From Ochrobactrum quorumnocens (GTDB taxonomy: Bacteria > Pseudomonadota > Alphaproteobacteria > Rhizobiales > Rhizobiaceae): DNA of 64,000 nt. The position numbers and the translations under genes are program-made. The DNA lies in assembly GCF_002278035.1 (NCBI RefSeq), contig NZ_CP022604.1:2031501-2095500 (forward strand), given 5' to 3'. The notes below the pieces were generated by a model. That model saw nothing but the letters and a program-made list of their open reading frames with translations, was not told the origin of the DNA and searched no databases. Below, piece by piece: positions 1 through 10,140 of this stretch (its first letter is position 1; each line of letters opens with the position of its first letter).

Positions 1-102
1 GTCATTTAGCGGTCGCGAACATGCGTTAGTTAAAAGAAACTAGAGCGTATCCCGAAAAATGGGAACCAGTTTTCGGACAAGATGCGCGTCAAAAACAAAG
101 TT
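1..102. repeat. RIME-like mosaic intergenic repeat
   Basis: Seen: a first module (GCGAACATGCG at 15-25, then AAAAGAAACTAGAGCG at 32-47) is followed by a second module with the stem-forming words CCCGAAAAATGGGAACC and TTTTCGG (about 50-77) and a GATGCGCGTC tail. The first module recurs near 59506-59540 and the second near 3369, 11277 and 22568. The arrangement matches what is known of rhizobial intergenic mosaic elements (RIME). It lies downstream of the HxlR gene on the minus strand, so it may also act at the 3' end of that transcript. No coding potential is apparent. Confidence 0.7.
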
Positions 103-561
103 TTATAACTCCTCTTCGCGCACCTTGATGATGGCAACGTCATCGACCGAGAGCGGGCGACCATCAAGTGCGCGAACTTGCAGCTGCGCGACACCTTTAC
201 CATTTGCCGTATCGACCAGCTTTGAATGCGGCTCATCAGGCGAGAAAAGATAGTTCTCTCCCCATTGCCGCAAGGCGACGACGACTGGCAACAGATCACG
301 CCCCTTGGCTGTGAGCCTGTATTCCTGATGCGCGCCACCTTTGGGATCGGGCACTGATTCCAGAATCCCTTCACCGGTCAGTTTACGTAGCCGCTCGGCG
401 AGTATGTTGCGCGCTATACCCAAGCTCTTCTGGAAAGCGCTGAAGCGCGTTACGCCGTCAAATGCTTCACGTACGATCAGCAGCGACCACCAATCCCCGA
501 TCACATCAAGCGCGCGCGCACTTGGGCAATAGTCACCTTTCAGGCTCTTCTTGCGAACCAT
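103..561 (-). CDS. HxlR-family winged-helix transcriptional regulator
   Basis: A 152-residue DNA-binding protein. The HxlR core is visible: CPSARALDVIGDWWSLLIVREAF near the N terminus (Cys, then the GDWW..LI.RE signature), then FSAFQKSLGIARNILAERLRKL as the recognition helix region, and a wing with YRLTAKGRDLLPVVVALRQWG. The family usually senses reactive or toxic small molecules and controls a neighbouring gene. I chose the ATG at 561 because the family core begins just after it; an upstream in-frame start at 591 would put ten residues of coding sequence across the palindrome at 574-592. It is divergent from the MFS exporter gene at 655 and probably represses it. The effector cannot be read from sequence. 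Confidence 0.9.
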   Translation of the reverse strand: MVRKKSLKGDYCPSARALDVIGDWWSLLIVREAFDGVTRFSAFQKSLGIARNILAERLRKLTGEGILESVPDPKGGAHQEYRLTAKGRDLLPVVVALRQWGENYLFSPDEPHSKLVDTANGKGVAQLQVRALDGRPLSVDDVAIIKVREEEL

Positions 562-573
562 GTTTACTCCATC

Positions 574-592
574 ATTGCAACTTGGTTGCAAT
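574..592. promoter_or_regulatory. Palindromic operator between HxlR gene and MFS gene
   Basis: ATTGCAACTTGGTTGCAAT has perfect 8-base arms around TTG. It sits 13 bases upstream of the regulator's start codon and about 63 bases before the divergent transporter, where an autoregulating HxlR dimer would be expected to bind. Binding is inferred. Confidence 0.6.
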
Positions 593-616
593 ATAAAACC
601 AATCGAGCTAAAAGCA

Positions 617-641
617 AAATGGTTTCATTTTAAAACCATTT
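617..641. promoter_or_regulatory. Second inverted repeat upstream of MFS gene
   Basis: AAATGGTTT and AAACCATTT form perfect 9-base arms separated by 7 bases, ending just before the ribosome binding site AGGAG of the gene at 655. It could be a second operator or a 5' leader hairpin. Confidence 0.4.
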
Positions 642-654
642 ATAGGAGCCAATC

Positions 655-1899
655 ATGACGTCCTCCGTTGACGCAGCAGCACCGTCTGCTGTGAATGACC
701 TCGCACGCCCTGCGCTTTCTAAAGCGACACTTTTGCTATTCGCCATCGCCAGCGGCCTAGCAGTGGCCAATGTTTATTTCGCGCATCCGCTTCTTGATGT
801 GATGGCAGATGATATGGGGCTTAAGCGTTCGACCGCAGGCCTAATCGTCGCCGCCAGCCAGATTGGCTATGCAATCGGCCTCATTTTTTTAGTGCCTCTT
901 GGCGATCTTTTCGACCGACGCAAGCTGATTATCGCTCATTTCCTGCTATCAGCTTTATCGCTGCTCGCCATTGGCTTCGCAGGAAGTGCGGGCATACTTC
1001 TCCTGGCAATGGCCGCGACGGGCCTTCTGGCTGTCGTTACTCAGGCGCTTGTAGCCTATGCGGCAAGTCTCGCAGATCCCGCACGGCGTGGTCATGTGGT
1101 GGGTATTGTCACAAGCGGCATCGTGCTCGGTATACTGCTGGCGCGCGCCATAGCCGGAGCGCTTACCGACATTGGCGGCTGGCGCAGCGTCTATCTCAGT
1201 TCTGCAGCACTGACCTTGCTGATCTCGCTTCTTCTATGGCGCAGCCTGCCGCAACAGCATCGCCAGGCGGCGAGCGTCTCCTACCCAACCCTTATCCTTT
1301 CACTGATAACGCTCTTCCGAGCAGAGCCAGTACTGCGCATTCGTGCAATCATCGCGATGCTGATCTTTGCGGATATCACCACGCTGCTTGCACCACTTGT
1401 CATGCCCCTGAGCGCGCCGCCATTCGAACTGAGCCATGCGCAAATCGGCTTGTTTGGTCTTGCAGGGGCTGCAGGCGCGCTTGCTGCTTCACGTGCAGGA
1501 AGCGCCGCCGACCGCGGGCACGGCCAACGTATGACTGGCGTAGCGCTTACACTCATGCTGGTTTCATGGCTGCCGATTGCTCTGCTTGGGCATTCGTTAC
1601 TCTGGCTGATTATAGGCGTACTGGTAATTGATTTCGGGCTTCAGGCCGTACATGTCACCAATCAGGCAATGATCTATCGCGTGCGTCCAGACGCGCAAAA
1701 TCGACTGACTGCTGCCTATATGGTTTTTTATTCCATCGGCAGCGCCAGTGGTTCGGCAATTTCAACTTGGATCTATGCCTATGCAGGCTGGAACGGCGTT
1801 TCTCTGCTTGGTGCAAGCATCAGCCTATTCACGCTCATATTCTGGGCAGCAACCCGCAAATCAATGCCGGAGGTCGCAACGCGCCCAGTATCAAACTGA
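655..1899 (+). CDS. MFS transporter, drug/metabolite efflux type
   Basis: A 414-residue inner-membrane protein with about twelve hydrophobic segments. The loop between helices 2 and 3 carries the MFS motif (LVPLGDLFDRRKLI, around residues 80-93), and the second half starts after a polar linker near residue 190. The sequence is of the 12-TM proton-antiporter kind (YnfM/Bcr-like group); substrate unknown. The ATG at 655 follows AGGAGCCAATC, a good ribosome binding site. It is divergently arranged with an HxlR regulator, an arrangement seen for inducible exporters of electrophiles or antimicrobials; regulation by that protein is inferred from the shared palindrome. Confidence 0.88.
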   Translation: MTSSVDAAAPSAVNDLARPALSKATLLLFAIASGLAVANVYFAHPLLDVMADDMGLKRSTAGLIVAASQIGYAIGLIFLVPLGDLFDRRKLIIAHFLLSALSLLAIGFAGSAGILLLAMAATGLLAVVTQALVAYAASLADPARRGHVVGIVTSGIVLGILLARAIAGALTDIGGWRSVYLSSAALTLLISLLLWRSLPQQHRQAASVSYPTLILSLITLFRAEPVLRIRAIIAMLIFADITTLLAPLVMPLSAPPFELSHAQIGLFGLAGAAGALAASRAGSAADRGHGQRMTGVALTLMLVSWLPIALLGHSLLWLIIGVLVIDFGLQAVHVTNQAMIYRVRPDAQNRLTAAYMVFYSIGSASGSAISTWIYAYAGWNGVSLLGASISLFTLIFWAATRKSMPEVATRPVSN

Positions 1900-1901
1900 A
1901 A

Positions 1902-3221
<1,320 letters not shown>

Positions 3222-3368
3222 TCACGCATCGGGAACTGCTCTTGGTACGGGCCTGCTTTCAGGTGGCGTAGCAAGGCGCAATTGTCAACGCCTGACCGCC
3301 TCGCTTTGTTGTTATATAATCACTTGCCGACGCCTTGTCGCCTCCTCATTATACGAAGAATTCAAAGT

Positions 3369-3415
3369 GCATCCCGAAAAGTGCAAAGCGGTTTTCGGAA
3401 GAGTTGCGCGTCAAA
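3369..3415. repeat. RIME-like repeat upstream of 3-hydroxybutyrate dehydrogenase
   Basis: Contains ATCCCGAAAAGTGC...GCGGTTTTCGGAAGAGTTGCGCGTCAAA, the same module as at 50-98 and 11277-11330. It ends about 16 bases before the start codon at 3432 and so forms part of the 5' leader or promoter of that gene. Confidence 0.7.
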
Positions 3416-3431
3416 TGGGAGGAATTTAAAC

Positions 3432-4223
3432 ATGCCAAATGCGAATGCCCGCAAAACCGCGATTATCACCGGTTCCAATTCAGGCATCGGGCTTGGCATT
3501 GCCCACGCGCTTGCGGGCTCCGGGCACAATGTTGTGATCAACTCGTTCACGGACCGCAGCGAAGACCACGATTTAGCAAGAACAATCGCCGCAGAACATG
3601 GCGTAAGCGTGATCTATGTCAGCGCCGATATGTCCAAAGCTGACGACAGCCGCACGCTGATTGACAAGAGCGTGGAAGCCTTGGGCAGTGCCGATATCCT
3701 CGTCAACAATGCCGGCATCCAGCATGTGGCACCGGTCGAAGAGTTTCCGACCGAGCAATGGGACCGGATCATTGCGATCAACCTGACCTCGGCGTTCCAC
3801 ACGTCAGCGGCTGCAATTCCTCATATGAAGAAAGCTGGCTGGGGCCGGATCATCAACATCGCATCGGCCCATGGACTTGTCGCCTCGCCATTCAAGTCGG
3901 CCTATGTGGCAGCAAAGCACGGTATTGTCGGCTTCACAAAAACGCTGGCACTTGAGCTTGCCCTTGACAGAATCACGGCCAATTCCATCTGCCCCGGCTA
4001 TGTGCTGACCCCGCTTGTCGAAGCGCAAATCCCCGATCAGATGAAAGCCCATAACATGGATCGGGAAACAGTAATCCGCGAAGTCATGCTGGATAAACAG
4101 CCGACGAAGGAATTTGTGACCACCGCCCAGATCGGCGCGCTTGCAGCCTTCCTTGCAACGGACGCAGCAGCACAGATCAACGGTGCCGCCCTGCCAGTCG
4201 AGGGCGGCTGGACCGCTGAATAA
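3432..4223 (+). CDS. bdhA: D-3-hydroxybutyrate dehydrogenase (SDR family)
   Basis: A 263-residue classical short-chain dehydrogenase, predicted to interconvert 3-hydroxybutyrate and acetoacetate with NAD, as in polyhydroxybutyrate breakdown. Seen: cofactor motif TGSNSGIG (13-20), NNAG (92-95), catalytic Ser145 in ASAHG and Tyr158/Lys162 in YVAAK, and the C-terminal GGWTAE typical of 3-hydroxybutyrate dehydrogenases. The start at 3432 is preceded by GGGAGGAA. The same frame stays open far upstream, but that part overlaps ispG and is not coding. A hairpin with a T-run follows. The substrate call rests on overall sequence similarity as I recall it; a related 3-oxoacyl reductase is the main alternative. 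Confidence 0.85.
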   Translation: MPNANARKTAIITGSNSGIGLGIAHALAGSGHNVVINSFTDRSEDHDLARTIAAEHGVSVIYVSADMSKADDSRTLIDKSVEALGSADILVNNAGIQHVAPVEEFPTEQWDRIIAINLTSAFHTSAAAIPHMKKAGWGRIINIASAHGLVASPFKSAYVAAKHGIVGFTKTLALELALDRITANSICPGYVLTPLVEAQIPDQMKAHNMDRETVIREVMLDKQPTKEFVTTAQIGALAAFLATDAAAQINGAALPVEGGWTAE

Positions 4224-4224
4224 C

Positions 4225-4254
4225 ATCGAGCGATAACCGCTCGATGCATTTTTT
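4225..4254 (+). terminator. Rho-independent terminator of bdhA
   Basis: ATCGAGCG-ATAAC-CGCTCGAT (8-bp stem, 5-base loop) followed by GCATTTTTT directly after the bdhA stop codon. Confidence 0.8.
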
Positions 4255-4256
4255 CC

Positions 4257-4311
4257 ATCGCATTATCCTGCGTAAAACCGCTTCGCACTTTTGTGGGAAA
4301 TGCTTTTAGTG
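4257..4311 (-). repeat. Short palindromic repeat (inverted copy of module found at 37294 and 60246)
   Basis: Read on the minus strand it contains GCATTTCCCACAAAAGTGCGAAGCGGTTTTACGCAGGATAATGCG, closely matching the first half of the elements at 37294-37344 and 60246-60294. It overlaps the stop codon region of the MFS gene at 4306 and separates it from the convergent bdhA. Confidence 0.65.
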
Positions 4312-5496
4312 TGAACTATCCGCATACTTCGCCAGTCCTGAAAACGCGAGAACGACCAGCAACAGAACAGGCAGTGCCAAAAACACAATACTGAAACCGC
4401 TATGCTTGGCGACAAAGCCGATCAGCGAAGGCGCAACCAGCATACCGGAATAGCCCATGGTGGTGGCAATCGACAGGCCAACACTTGGATTGATGCCCGG
4501 CAGATTGCCGCCAATCGAGAAGGCTATCGGCACCATGTTGGAAATGCCGATACCGCAAATGGCAAAGCCAAAGATCACCGCGTAAGGATGGCTCGACAGT
4601 CCGACGATCACCATGCCGACAATCGCAATCGAAGTGCAGAAGCGTAGCGTGTTGATCGCGCCGAAACGGTCGCGGACGATATCGCCTGCAAAGCGCATGA
4701 TCGCCATGGTCATGGAGAAAGCTGCGAAGCCAAAACCAGCGACCGTCACTGACGCACCCATTTCATCGCGCAGATAATATGCGCCCCAATCAAGTATCGC
4801 GCCCTCCGGGATCATCGAGAACAAAGCGATAATGCCGACCAGCCATGGCAGCGCATTGCGTGGCAGCACCAGCTTCTGCTTCTCGCCGCTTGGATGATGA
4901 AACTTGTCCGCGACAATCGAAGACCATGCAAAAATCAGCAATCCTGCTGCCACAACGGTCGCAATCAGCGCATGAATAGTCGAGCCGACATGCGCGATGA
5001 GAAAGCCGCCCGTTGCTGCCCCAATCAGACCACCAAGACTCCAGAATGCATGGCAGGACGACATGATGGCCCGGCGCATGTTCTTCTCAACGGCGACTGC
5101 ATTGGCGTTCATTGCGACATCCATCGCACCGATCATGCCGCCAAAATAGAACATGACAATCACAGCTGTGACGATATTCGGCACAAGCGCAATAATCAGC
5201 AAAGCGGGGATAAGTCCGATTGCAAATAGCTTGACGACCGCGCCCGAACCGCGATGCGCAGACAGTGCACCGGCCACCGGCATCATCGACAGAGAGCCAA
5301 CACCGAAGACGAGAATCATCAATCCCATACCACTGGTATCGAGCCCGAGACGCCCTGCAAACTCGGGAATTTTCGGTGCCCAGCCGCCAAAGATATAGCC
5401 ATTCATCAAAAAGAGCAGCGCCACAGCGATACGCTCTCTGGTCACGATAGGCGCACGGTCATTCAGCACATCATTTCGTCCGGCAGTCTGTTCCAT
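4306..5496 (-). CDS. MFS transporter, YbjJ/fucose-permease-like
   Basis: A 396-residue inner-membrane protein with about twelve membrane helices. Motifs such as LFLMNGYIFGGWAPKIPE at the N terminus and the short basic loop ALSAHRGSGAVVK resemble YbjJ-type sugar or small-molecule permeases. It begins seven bases after the DeoR gene stop, so the two are one operon transcribed regulator first. DeoR proteins usually answer to sugar phosphates, which suggests a sugar or polyol substrate; this is inference from context. No sugar kinase or isomerase lies beside it, so the pathway cannot be named. Confidence 0.85.
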   Translation of the reverse strand: MEQTAGRNDVLNDRAPIVTRERIAVALLFLMNGYIFGGWAPKIPEFAGRLGLDTSGMGLMILVFGVGSLSMMPVAGALSAHRGSGAVVKLFAIGLIPALLIIALVPNIVTAVIVMFYFGGMIGAMDVAMNANAVAVEKNMRRAIMSSCHAFWSLGGLIGAATGGFLIAHVGSTIHALIATVVAAGLLIFAWSSIVADKFHHPSGEKQKLVLPRNALPWLVGIIALFSMIPEGAILDWGAYYLRDEMGASVTVAGFGFAAFSMTMAIMRFAGDIVRDRFGAINTLRFCTSIAIVGMVIVGLSSHPYAVIFGFAICGIGISNMVPIAFSIGGNLPGINPSVGLSIATTMGYSGMLVAPSLIGFVAKHSGFSIVFLALPVLLLVVLAFSGLAKYADSSH

Positions 5497-5503
5497 TTGG
5501 TCC

Positions 5504-6286
5504 TCAGTTACGGCCCTGTGCCGCGCATACTATGTTCAGGCCTAACGCCGTATAAGGCGCAAGCACATCTTCATCCACATCGTCTTCGACAACCATGACA
5601 CTCACATCATCAAGTGAGACGACATCGTGAGCAGCAACCGTACCAAGCTTTTCTGTCGTGATAGCGAGGGCAACTTTACGGCTGCGACCTGCAATCACCC
5701 GCTTGAATTCTGCATCTTCGAGATGAAGCGCCGTTACACCTATTTCTGCAGCGATACCGCAGGCACCCAGCACGCAAAGATCAGGCCGCACCAGTTCTGC
5801 ATCGCGCAGAGCACGGGCGCCAACAGCTGCACTGACGCGGCGATCGATAGGACCGCCTATCATGACCACATCAATGTTTTCTGATTGCAGAAGGATAGCA
5901 GCGATGGACGGCGTGTTGGTGACAATAGTCAGCGGATCGCCGCGATCCACCAGCAAACGGGCGAGGGCAAGGTTGGCTGACGACGAATCCAGAAACACTG
6001 TTGTATCCGGTTCGATCAATCCGGCCAAAGCCGTAGCAAGCGCTGCTTTCGCCTCTGGCCTTTCGCCATCGCGCTCAACAAGCGGCGCGTAAGAAGGTGC
6101 TGCCTTCAGTGCACCACCATAAACACGCTTGCAAAGACCTGCAGCCGCCATCTCGCGCAGATCGCGGCGGATCGTGTCTTCCGATACGCCAAAAGACTCA
6201 GCCAACTCACTCGCCAGCACACGCCCTGACTGGTCGAGCAGCGCCTGAATGTGCGCCTGTCTTTCATGCAATAAAAGCTCGGTCAT
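5504..6286 (-). CDS. DeoR-family transcriptional regulator
   Basis: A 260-residue repressor. The N-terminal helix-turn-helix is clear: ERQAHIQALLDQSGRVLASELAESFGVSEDTIRRDLREM (about 7-45), then the family signature ending in KRVYGGAL. The C-terminal DeoRC sugar-phosphate sensor domain follows (TVFLDSSSANLALAR, VVMIGG, ADLCVLGACG-like segment, AEFKRVI). The ATG at 6286 gives the standard length. An in-frame extension to 6520 exists but would cross the repeated operator-like sequence at 6302-6340. It is the first gene of a two-gene operon with the MFS permease and probably autoregulates through the upstream repeats. Confidence 0.92.
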   Translation of the reverse strand: MTELLLHERQAHIQALLDQSGRVLASELAESFGVSEDTIRRDLREMAAAGLCKRVYGGALKAAPSYAPLVERDGERPEAKAALATALAGLIEPDTTVFLDSSSANLALARLLVDRGDPLTIVTNTPSIAAILLQSENIDVVMIGGPIDRRVSAAVGARALRDAELVRPDLCVLGACGIAAEIGVTALHLEDAEFKRVIAGRSRKVALAITTEKLGTVAAHDVVSLDDVSVMVVEDDVDEDVLAPYTALGLNIVCAAQGRN

Positions 6287-6301
6287 AATCGCCTTCCTAT
6301 T

Positions 6302-6340
6302 AACATGCATAAACACGCATGAATCGGTACAAACGTGCAT
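6302..6340. promoter_or_regulatory. Phased direct repeats, probable DeoR operator
   Basis: Three copies of AACRYGCAT occur: AACATGCAT at 6302, AACACGCAT at 6312 and AACGTGCAT at 6332. Offsets of 10 and 20 bases place all copies on one face of the helix. They start 16 bases upstream of the regulator's start codon. Confidence 0.6.
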
Positions 6341-6364
6341 ACCAGATTTTTGTGATGACGCAAA

Positions 6365-6404
6365 CCAAAACCAAAACGCCGCGCCCTTTGCAGGACGCGG
6401 CGTT
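6365..6404 (-). terminator. Rho-independent terminator of pyc
   Basis: On the minus strand AACGCCGCG and CGCGGCGTT pair around a 12-base loop and are followed by TTGGTTTTGG. It lies 25 bases after the pyc stop codon. Confidence 0.75.
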
Positions 6405-6428
6405 GTTCGATCAGTAAAATAAGCGAGC

Positions 6429-9400
6429 TTAGTCGTTATAAACGATGAGCAAATCCTTCGCATCAATCTGCTCACCGGGGCGGACCAGAACTTCGGCAAT
6501 TGCACCATCGCGTTCGGCACGAAGAGCCGTTTCCATCTTCATGGCTTCAATAGAAAGCAGCACATCGCCTGCCTTCACACTCTGCCCTTGCGAGACAGCA
6601 ACAGTAGACACAACACCCGGCATCGGCGCGCCGACCTGTTTGTCATTGCCCAGTTCTGCCTTGCGCTTGACGCCACCTGACGCACCCTTGGCGCGGTTTG
6701 GCACCTTTACGCGGCGCGGCTGACCATTGAGCTCGAAGAACACAGTCACCATGCCCTTCTCATCCGTCTCGCTCATCGCCTGATTGACGATAACAAGCGT
6801 CTTGCCGCGCTCCAGATCAACGAAAACTTCTTCTTCTGGCTTCAGGCCATAGAAGTAAACCGGCGTTGGCAGAACACTGGTCGGGCCATAATTTTCCTGT
6901 GCCGCAGCATAGTCCGTGAAGACCTTTGGGTACATCAGCGCGGAAGCAAATTCCTGATCGCTGATTTCACGGCCAACAGTCTCTTCAACCGACTTGCGTT
7001 CTGCATCAAGATCCGCAGCCGGAAGCAGCGAGCCCGGGCGCACAGTGAACGGCTTTTCGTCTTTCAGGATCTTCTTCTGAAGTGCCTTTGGCCAACCCGA
7101 AGGCGGCTGACCGAGATCACCGCGCATCATCGAAACAACCGAATCCGGGAAAGCAATGTCCTTGTCCGGGTTTTCGACATCTGCCGTGGTCAAGTCCTGA
7201 GAGACCATCATCAGCGCCATGTCTCCCACCACCTTGGAGGATGGTGTGACCTTGACGATATCGCCAAACATGCGGTTCACATTGGCGTAGGCCTGGGCCA
7301 CTTCATGCCAGCGGGTTTCAAGGCCAAGCGAACGCGCCTGTTCTTTGAGGTTGGTGAACTGACCACCCGGCATTTCATGAAGATAAACTTCCGAAGCAGG
7401 TCCCTTGAGATCACTTTCAAAGGCCGCATACTGATTGCGCACTGCTTCCCAATAGAATGAAATGCGGCGGATCGTTTCCGTATCAAGACCCGGATCGCGC
7501 TCCGTTCCATGCAGTGCTTCAACAATTGATCCCAAGCACGGCTGTGAGGTATTGCCGGAGAAGGCATCCATCGCCGCATCGACGGCATCGACACCTGCAT
7601 CAACCGCTGCAAGCACCGTTGCCGCTGAAATACCCGACGTATCATGGGTGTGGAAATGGATCGGCAGATCGGTTTCTTCACGCAGCGCCTTGAAAAGCAC
7701 ACGTGCAGCCGCAGGCTTCAACAACCCCGCCATATCCTTCAGCGCAATGATATGCGCGCCGGCCTTTTCAACCTGCTTGGCCAGATCGACGTAATATTTA
7801 AGGTCGTATTTGGCGCGGTCCGGATTGAGAATATCGCCTGTATAGCAGATGGCTGCTTCGCAGAGCTTATCCTCTTCCAGAATAGCATCCATCGACACGC
7901 GCATGTTTTCAACCCAGTTGAGGCTGTCGAACACGCGGAAGATATCCATGCCGCCACGTGCAGCTTCACGCACGAAGTACTTCACCACATTGTCCGGGTA
8001 AGACTTGTAGCCAACGCCATTGGCGCCGCGCAGCAGCATTTGCAGCAAGATATTCGGTGCACCTTCGCGCACCATTGCCAGACGTTCCCATGGGTCTTCC
8101 GTTAGGAAGCGCATGGACACATCAAAGGTTGCCCCGCCCCAGCATTCCAGCGAGAACAGGTTCGGCAGCGCCTGTGCATAGGCATTTGCCACACGCGCAA
8201 TGTCATAGGTACGCACGCGGGTAGCCAGCAAAGACTGATGGCCATCACGCATCGTCGTGTCGGTCATGAGAACGCGCTTTTCATTACGCATCCATTCGGC
8301 AAACTTTTTCGGCCCAAGCTTGTCGAGCAACTGCTTGGTGCCATCCACTACCGGACGATCACCAAACCACGGCAATACCGGCGTTGCGGCATCTTTCGAC
8401 GGCTCGGCGCGACCCTTGGTTTCCGGGTGACCATTGACGGTCACATCAGCCACATAGGTCAAAAGCTTGGTCGCACGATCCTGACGCTTCATATGGGTGA
8501 AAAGTTCAGGCGTCGTGTCGATAAAGCGCGTTGTATAGTCATTCGCCAGGAAGCTTGGGTGATTGATAATCGCTTCCACGAAAGTAAGGTTCGTCGCAAC
8601 GCCGCGAATGCGGAACTCGCGCAGCGCGCGATCCATACGGCGGATCGCTTCAAGCGGTGTCGAACCAGAAGCTGTCACCTTCACCAGCAGCGGATCATAA
8701 TAGCGGGTAATGACCGCACCCGAATAAGCCGTGCCGCCGTCAAGGCGAATGCCGAAACCCGATGCCGAGCGATAGGCCTGAATGCGACCATAGTCAGGAA
8801 TGAAGTTGTGCTCAGGGTCTTCAGTCGTAATACGGCACTGCAGCGCATGACCGTTGAGACGAATATCTTTCTGCTCAGGCACACCCGATTCTGGCGTACC
8901 AATGGCAAAACCTTCCAGAATATGGATCTGCGCCTTGACGATATCGATGCCCGTCACTTCTTCCGTAACGGTATGCTCGACCTGAATACGCGGGTTCACT
9001 TCGATGAAGTAGAACTTGCCCGTATCGGCATCCATCAGGAATTCGACCGTGCCAGCACCGATGTAATCGGTTGCGTGCGCAATCTTGAGCGCATGTCCGG
9101 CCAGTTCCTGACGCTGCGCATCATTGAGATAAGGCGCAGGCGCACGCTCCACCACTTTCTGATTACGGCGCTGGATCGAACAATCACGCTCATAAAGATG
9201 AACCGCATTGCCATGCGTATCACCCAAAATCTGCACTTCGACGTGACGCGCACGTTCGACGAGCTTTTCGAGATAGACTTCATCCTTGCCGAACGCTGCC
9301 TTGGCTTCGCGCTTGGCTTCCGTCACTTCACGCGCCAGATCTTCCTCGGCACGGATCGCACGCATACCGCGACCACCACCGCCCCATGACGCTTTCAGCA

Positions 9401-9890
9401 TCAAAGGATAACCGATCTTGGCCGCAAGCTTCTTTACTTCTGCTATATCGTCTGGCAGCGGATCAGTTGCAGGTACAACCGGAACGCCAATCTCGATCGC
9501 GAGATTGCGCGCGGCCACCTTGTTGCCAAGACGACGCATGGTTTCAGGCTTCGGGCCAATGAAGATAATACCGTTTTCAGCACAAGCATCGGCAAACTCA
9601 GGGCTTTCCGACAACAAGCCATAGCCCGGATGAATGGCATCCGCGCCCGAAATCTTGGCTACGCGGATCACTTCATCAATCGACAGATAGCTTTCGATTG
9701 GCCCAAGATCGCGCTCCAGATGCGGTCCGCGACCGACCTGATAGCTCTCATCCGCTTTAAAACGATGCAGCGAAAGTTTGTCTTCCTCAGCCCATATCGC
9801 AACCGTTTTTATGCCAAGCTCGTTGGCTGCACGGAACACGCGGATGGCAATCTCTGAACGATTGGCGACCAGTATTTTACGTATGGACAA
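6429..9890 (-). CDS. pyc: Pyruvate carboxylase
   Basis: A biotin enzyme that carboxylates pyruvate to oxaloacetate to refill the TCA cycle. The single chain of about 1153 residues has all expected parts: biotin carboxylase (RKILVANRSEIAIRV at the start, GGGGRGM glycine loop, FIEVNPRIQVEHTVTEE), carboxyltransferase (TTMRDGHQSLLATRVRT, ECWGGATFDV, then the metal-site HFHTHDTSG), and biotin carboxyl carrier domain with EAMKMETAL, the lysine being biotinylated about 35 residues from the end. I choose TTG at 9890 because GGGAG lies seven bases before it; the ATG at 9911 adds seven residues and has no such site. Monocistronic, with its own terminator. Confidence 0.97.
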   Translation of the reverse strand: MSIRKILVANRSEIAIRVFRAANELGIKTVAIWAEEDKLSLHRFKADESYQVGRGPHLERDLGPIESYLSIDEVIRVAKISGADAIHPGYGLLSESPEFADACAENGIIFIGPKPETMRRLGNKVAARNLAIEIGVPVVPATDPLPDDIAEVKKLAAKIGYPLMLKASWGGGGRGMRAIRAEEDLAREVTEAKREAKAAFGKDEVYLEKLVERARHVEVQILGDTHGNAVHLYERDCSIQRRNQKVVERAPAPYLNDAQRQELAGHALKIAHATDYIGAGTVEFLMDADTGKFYFIEVNPRIQVEHTVTEEVTGIDIVKAQIHILEGFAIGTPESGVPEQKDIRLNGHALQCRITTEDPEHNFIPDYGRIQAYRSASGFGIRLDGGTAYSGAVITRYYDPLLVKVTASGSTPLEAIRRMDRALREFRIRGVATNLTFVEAIINHPSFLANDYTTRFIDTTPELFTHMKRQDRATKLLTYVADVTVNGHPETKGRAEPSKDAATPVLPWFGDRPVVDGTKQLLDKLGPKKFAEWMRNEKRVLMTDTTMRDGHQSLLATRVRTYDIARVANAYAQALPNLFSLECWGGATFDVSMRFLTEDPWERLAMVREGAPNILLQMLLRGANGVGYKSYPDNVVKYFVREAARGGMDIFRVFDSLNWVENMRVSMDAILEEDKLCEAAICYTGDILNPDRAKYDLKYYVDLAKQVEKAGAHIIALKDMAGLLKPAAARVLFKALREETDLPIHFHTHDTSGISAATVLAAVDAGVDAVDAAMDAFSGNTSQPCLGSIVEALHGTERDPGLDTETIRRISFYWEAVRNQYAAFESDLKGPASEVYLHEMPGGQFTNLKEQARSLGLETRWHEVAQAYANVNRMFGDIVKVTPSSKVVGDMALMMVSQDLTTADVENPDKDIAFPDSVVSMMRGDLGQPPSGWPKALQKKILKDEKPFTVRPGSLLPAADLDAERKSVEETVGREISDQEFASALMYPKVFTDYAAAQENYGPTSVLPTPVYFYGLKPEEEVFVDLERGKTLVIVNQAMSETDEKGMVTVFFELNGQPRRVKVPNRAKGASGGVKRKAELGNDKQVGAPMPGVVSTVAVSQGQSVKAGDVLLSIEAMKMETALRAERDGAIAEVLVRPGEQIDAKDLLIVYND

Positions 9891-9977
9891 GGCAGGTCTC
9901 CCAGGCTGCAATGAAAAATGTGCCTTTGCTTAACCCGCAAAATGGGCCAGCGCAAACAAACTGTGCAATCAGGAGAT

Positions 9978-10007
9978 AAAAACAAAATGCCCGACCAAAA
10001 GTCGGGC
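9978..10007 (-). terminator. Terminator after first LIV binding-protein gene
   Basis: GCCCGAC-CAAAA-GTCGGGC (9989-10007) is followed on the minus strand by ATTTTGTTTTT. It lies about 130 bases downstream of the gene ending at 10141. Confidence 0.7.
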
Positions 10008-10140
10008 AATCTGCTGAAATTTGAAGCAAAATATGCTAATATATGAGGCAATCTGCACAATGTTACTGAATAAATAATACATTCAGCAAGCTGAACACTG
10101 CTCAGCACCCCATTGGCAGTTGAGTCTGCCTCAATCAGCC

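Noticed and set aside
8238..9389. A 383-codon open frame opposite pyc
   Set aside because: Shadow frame caused by the codon bias of pyc; no recognisable domain.
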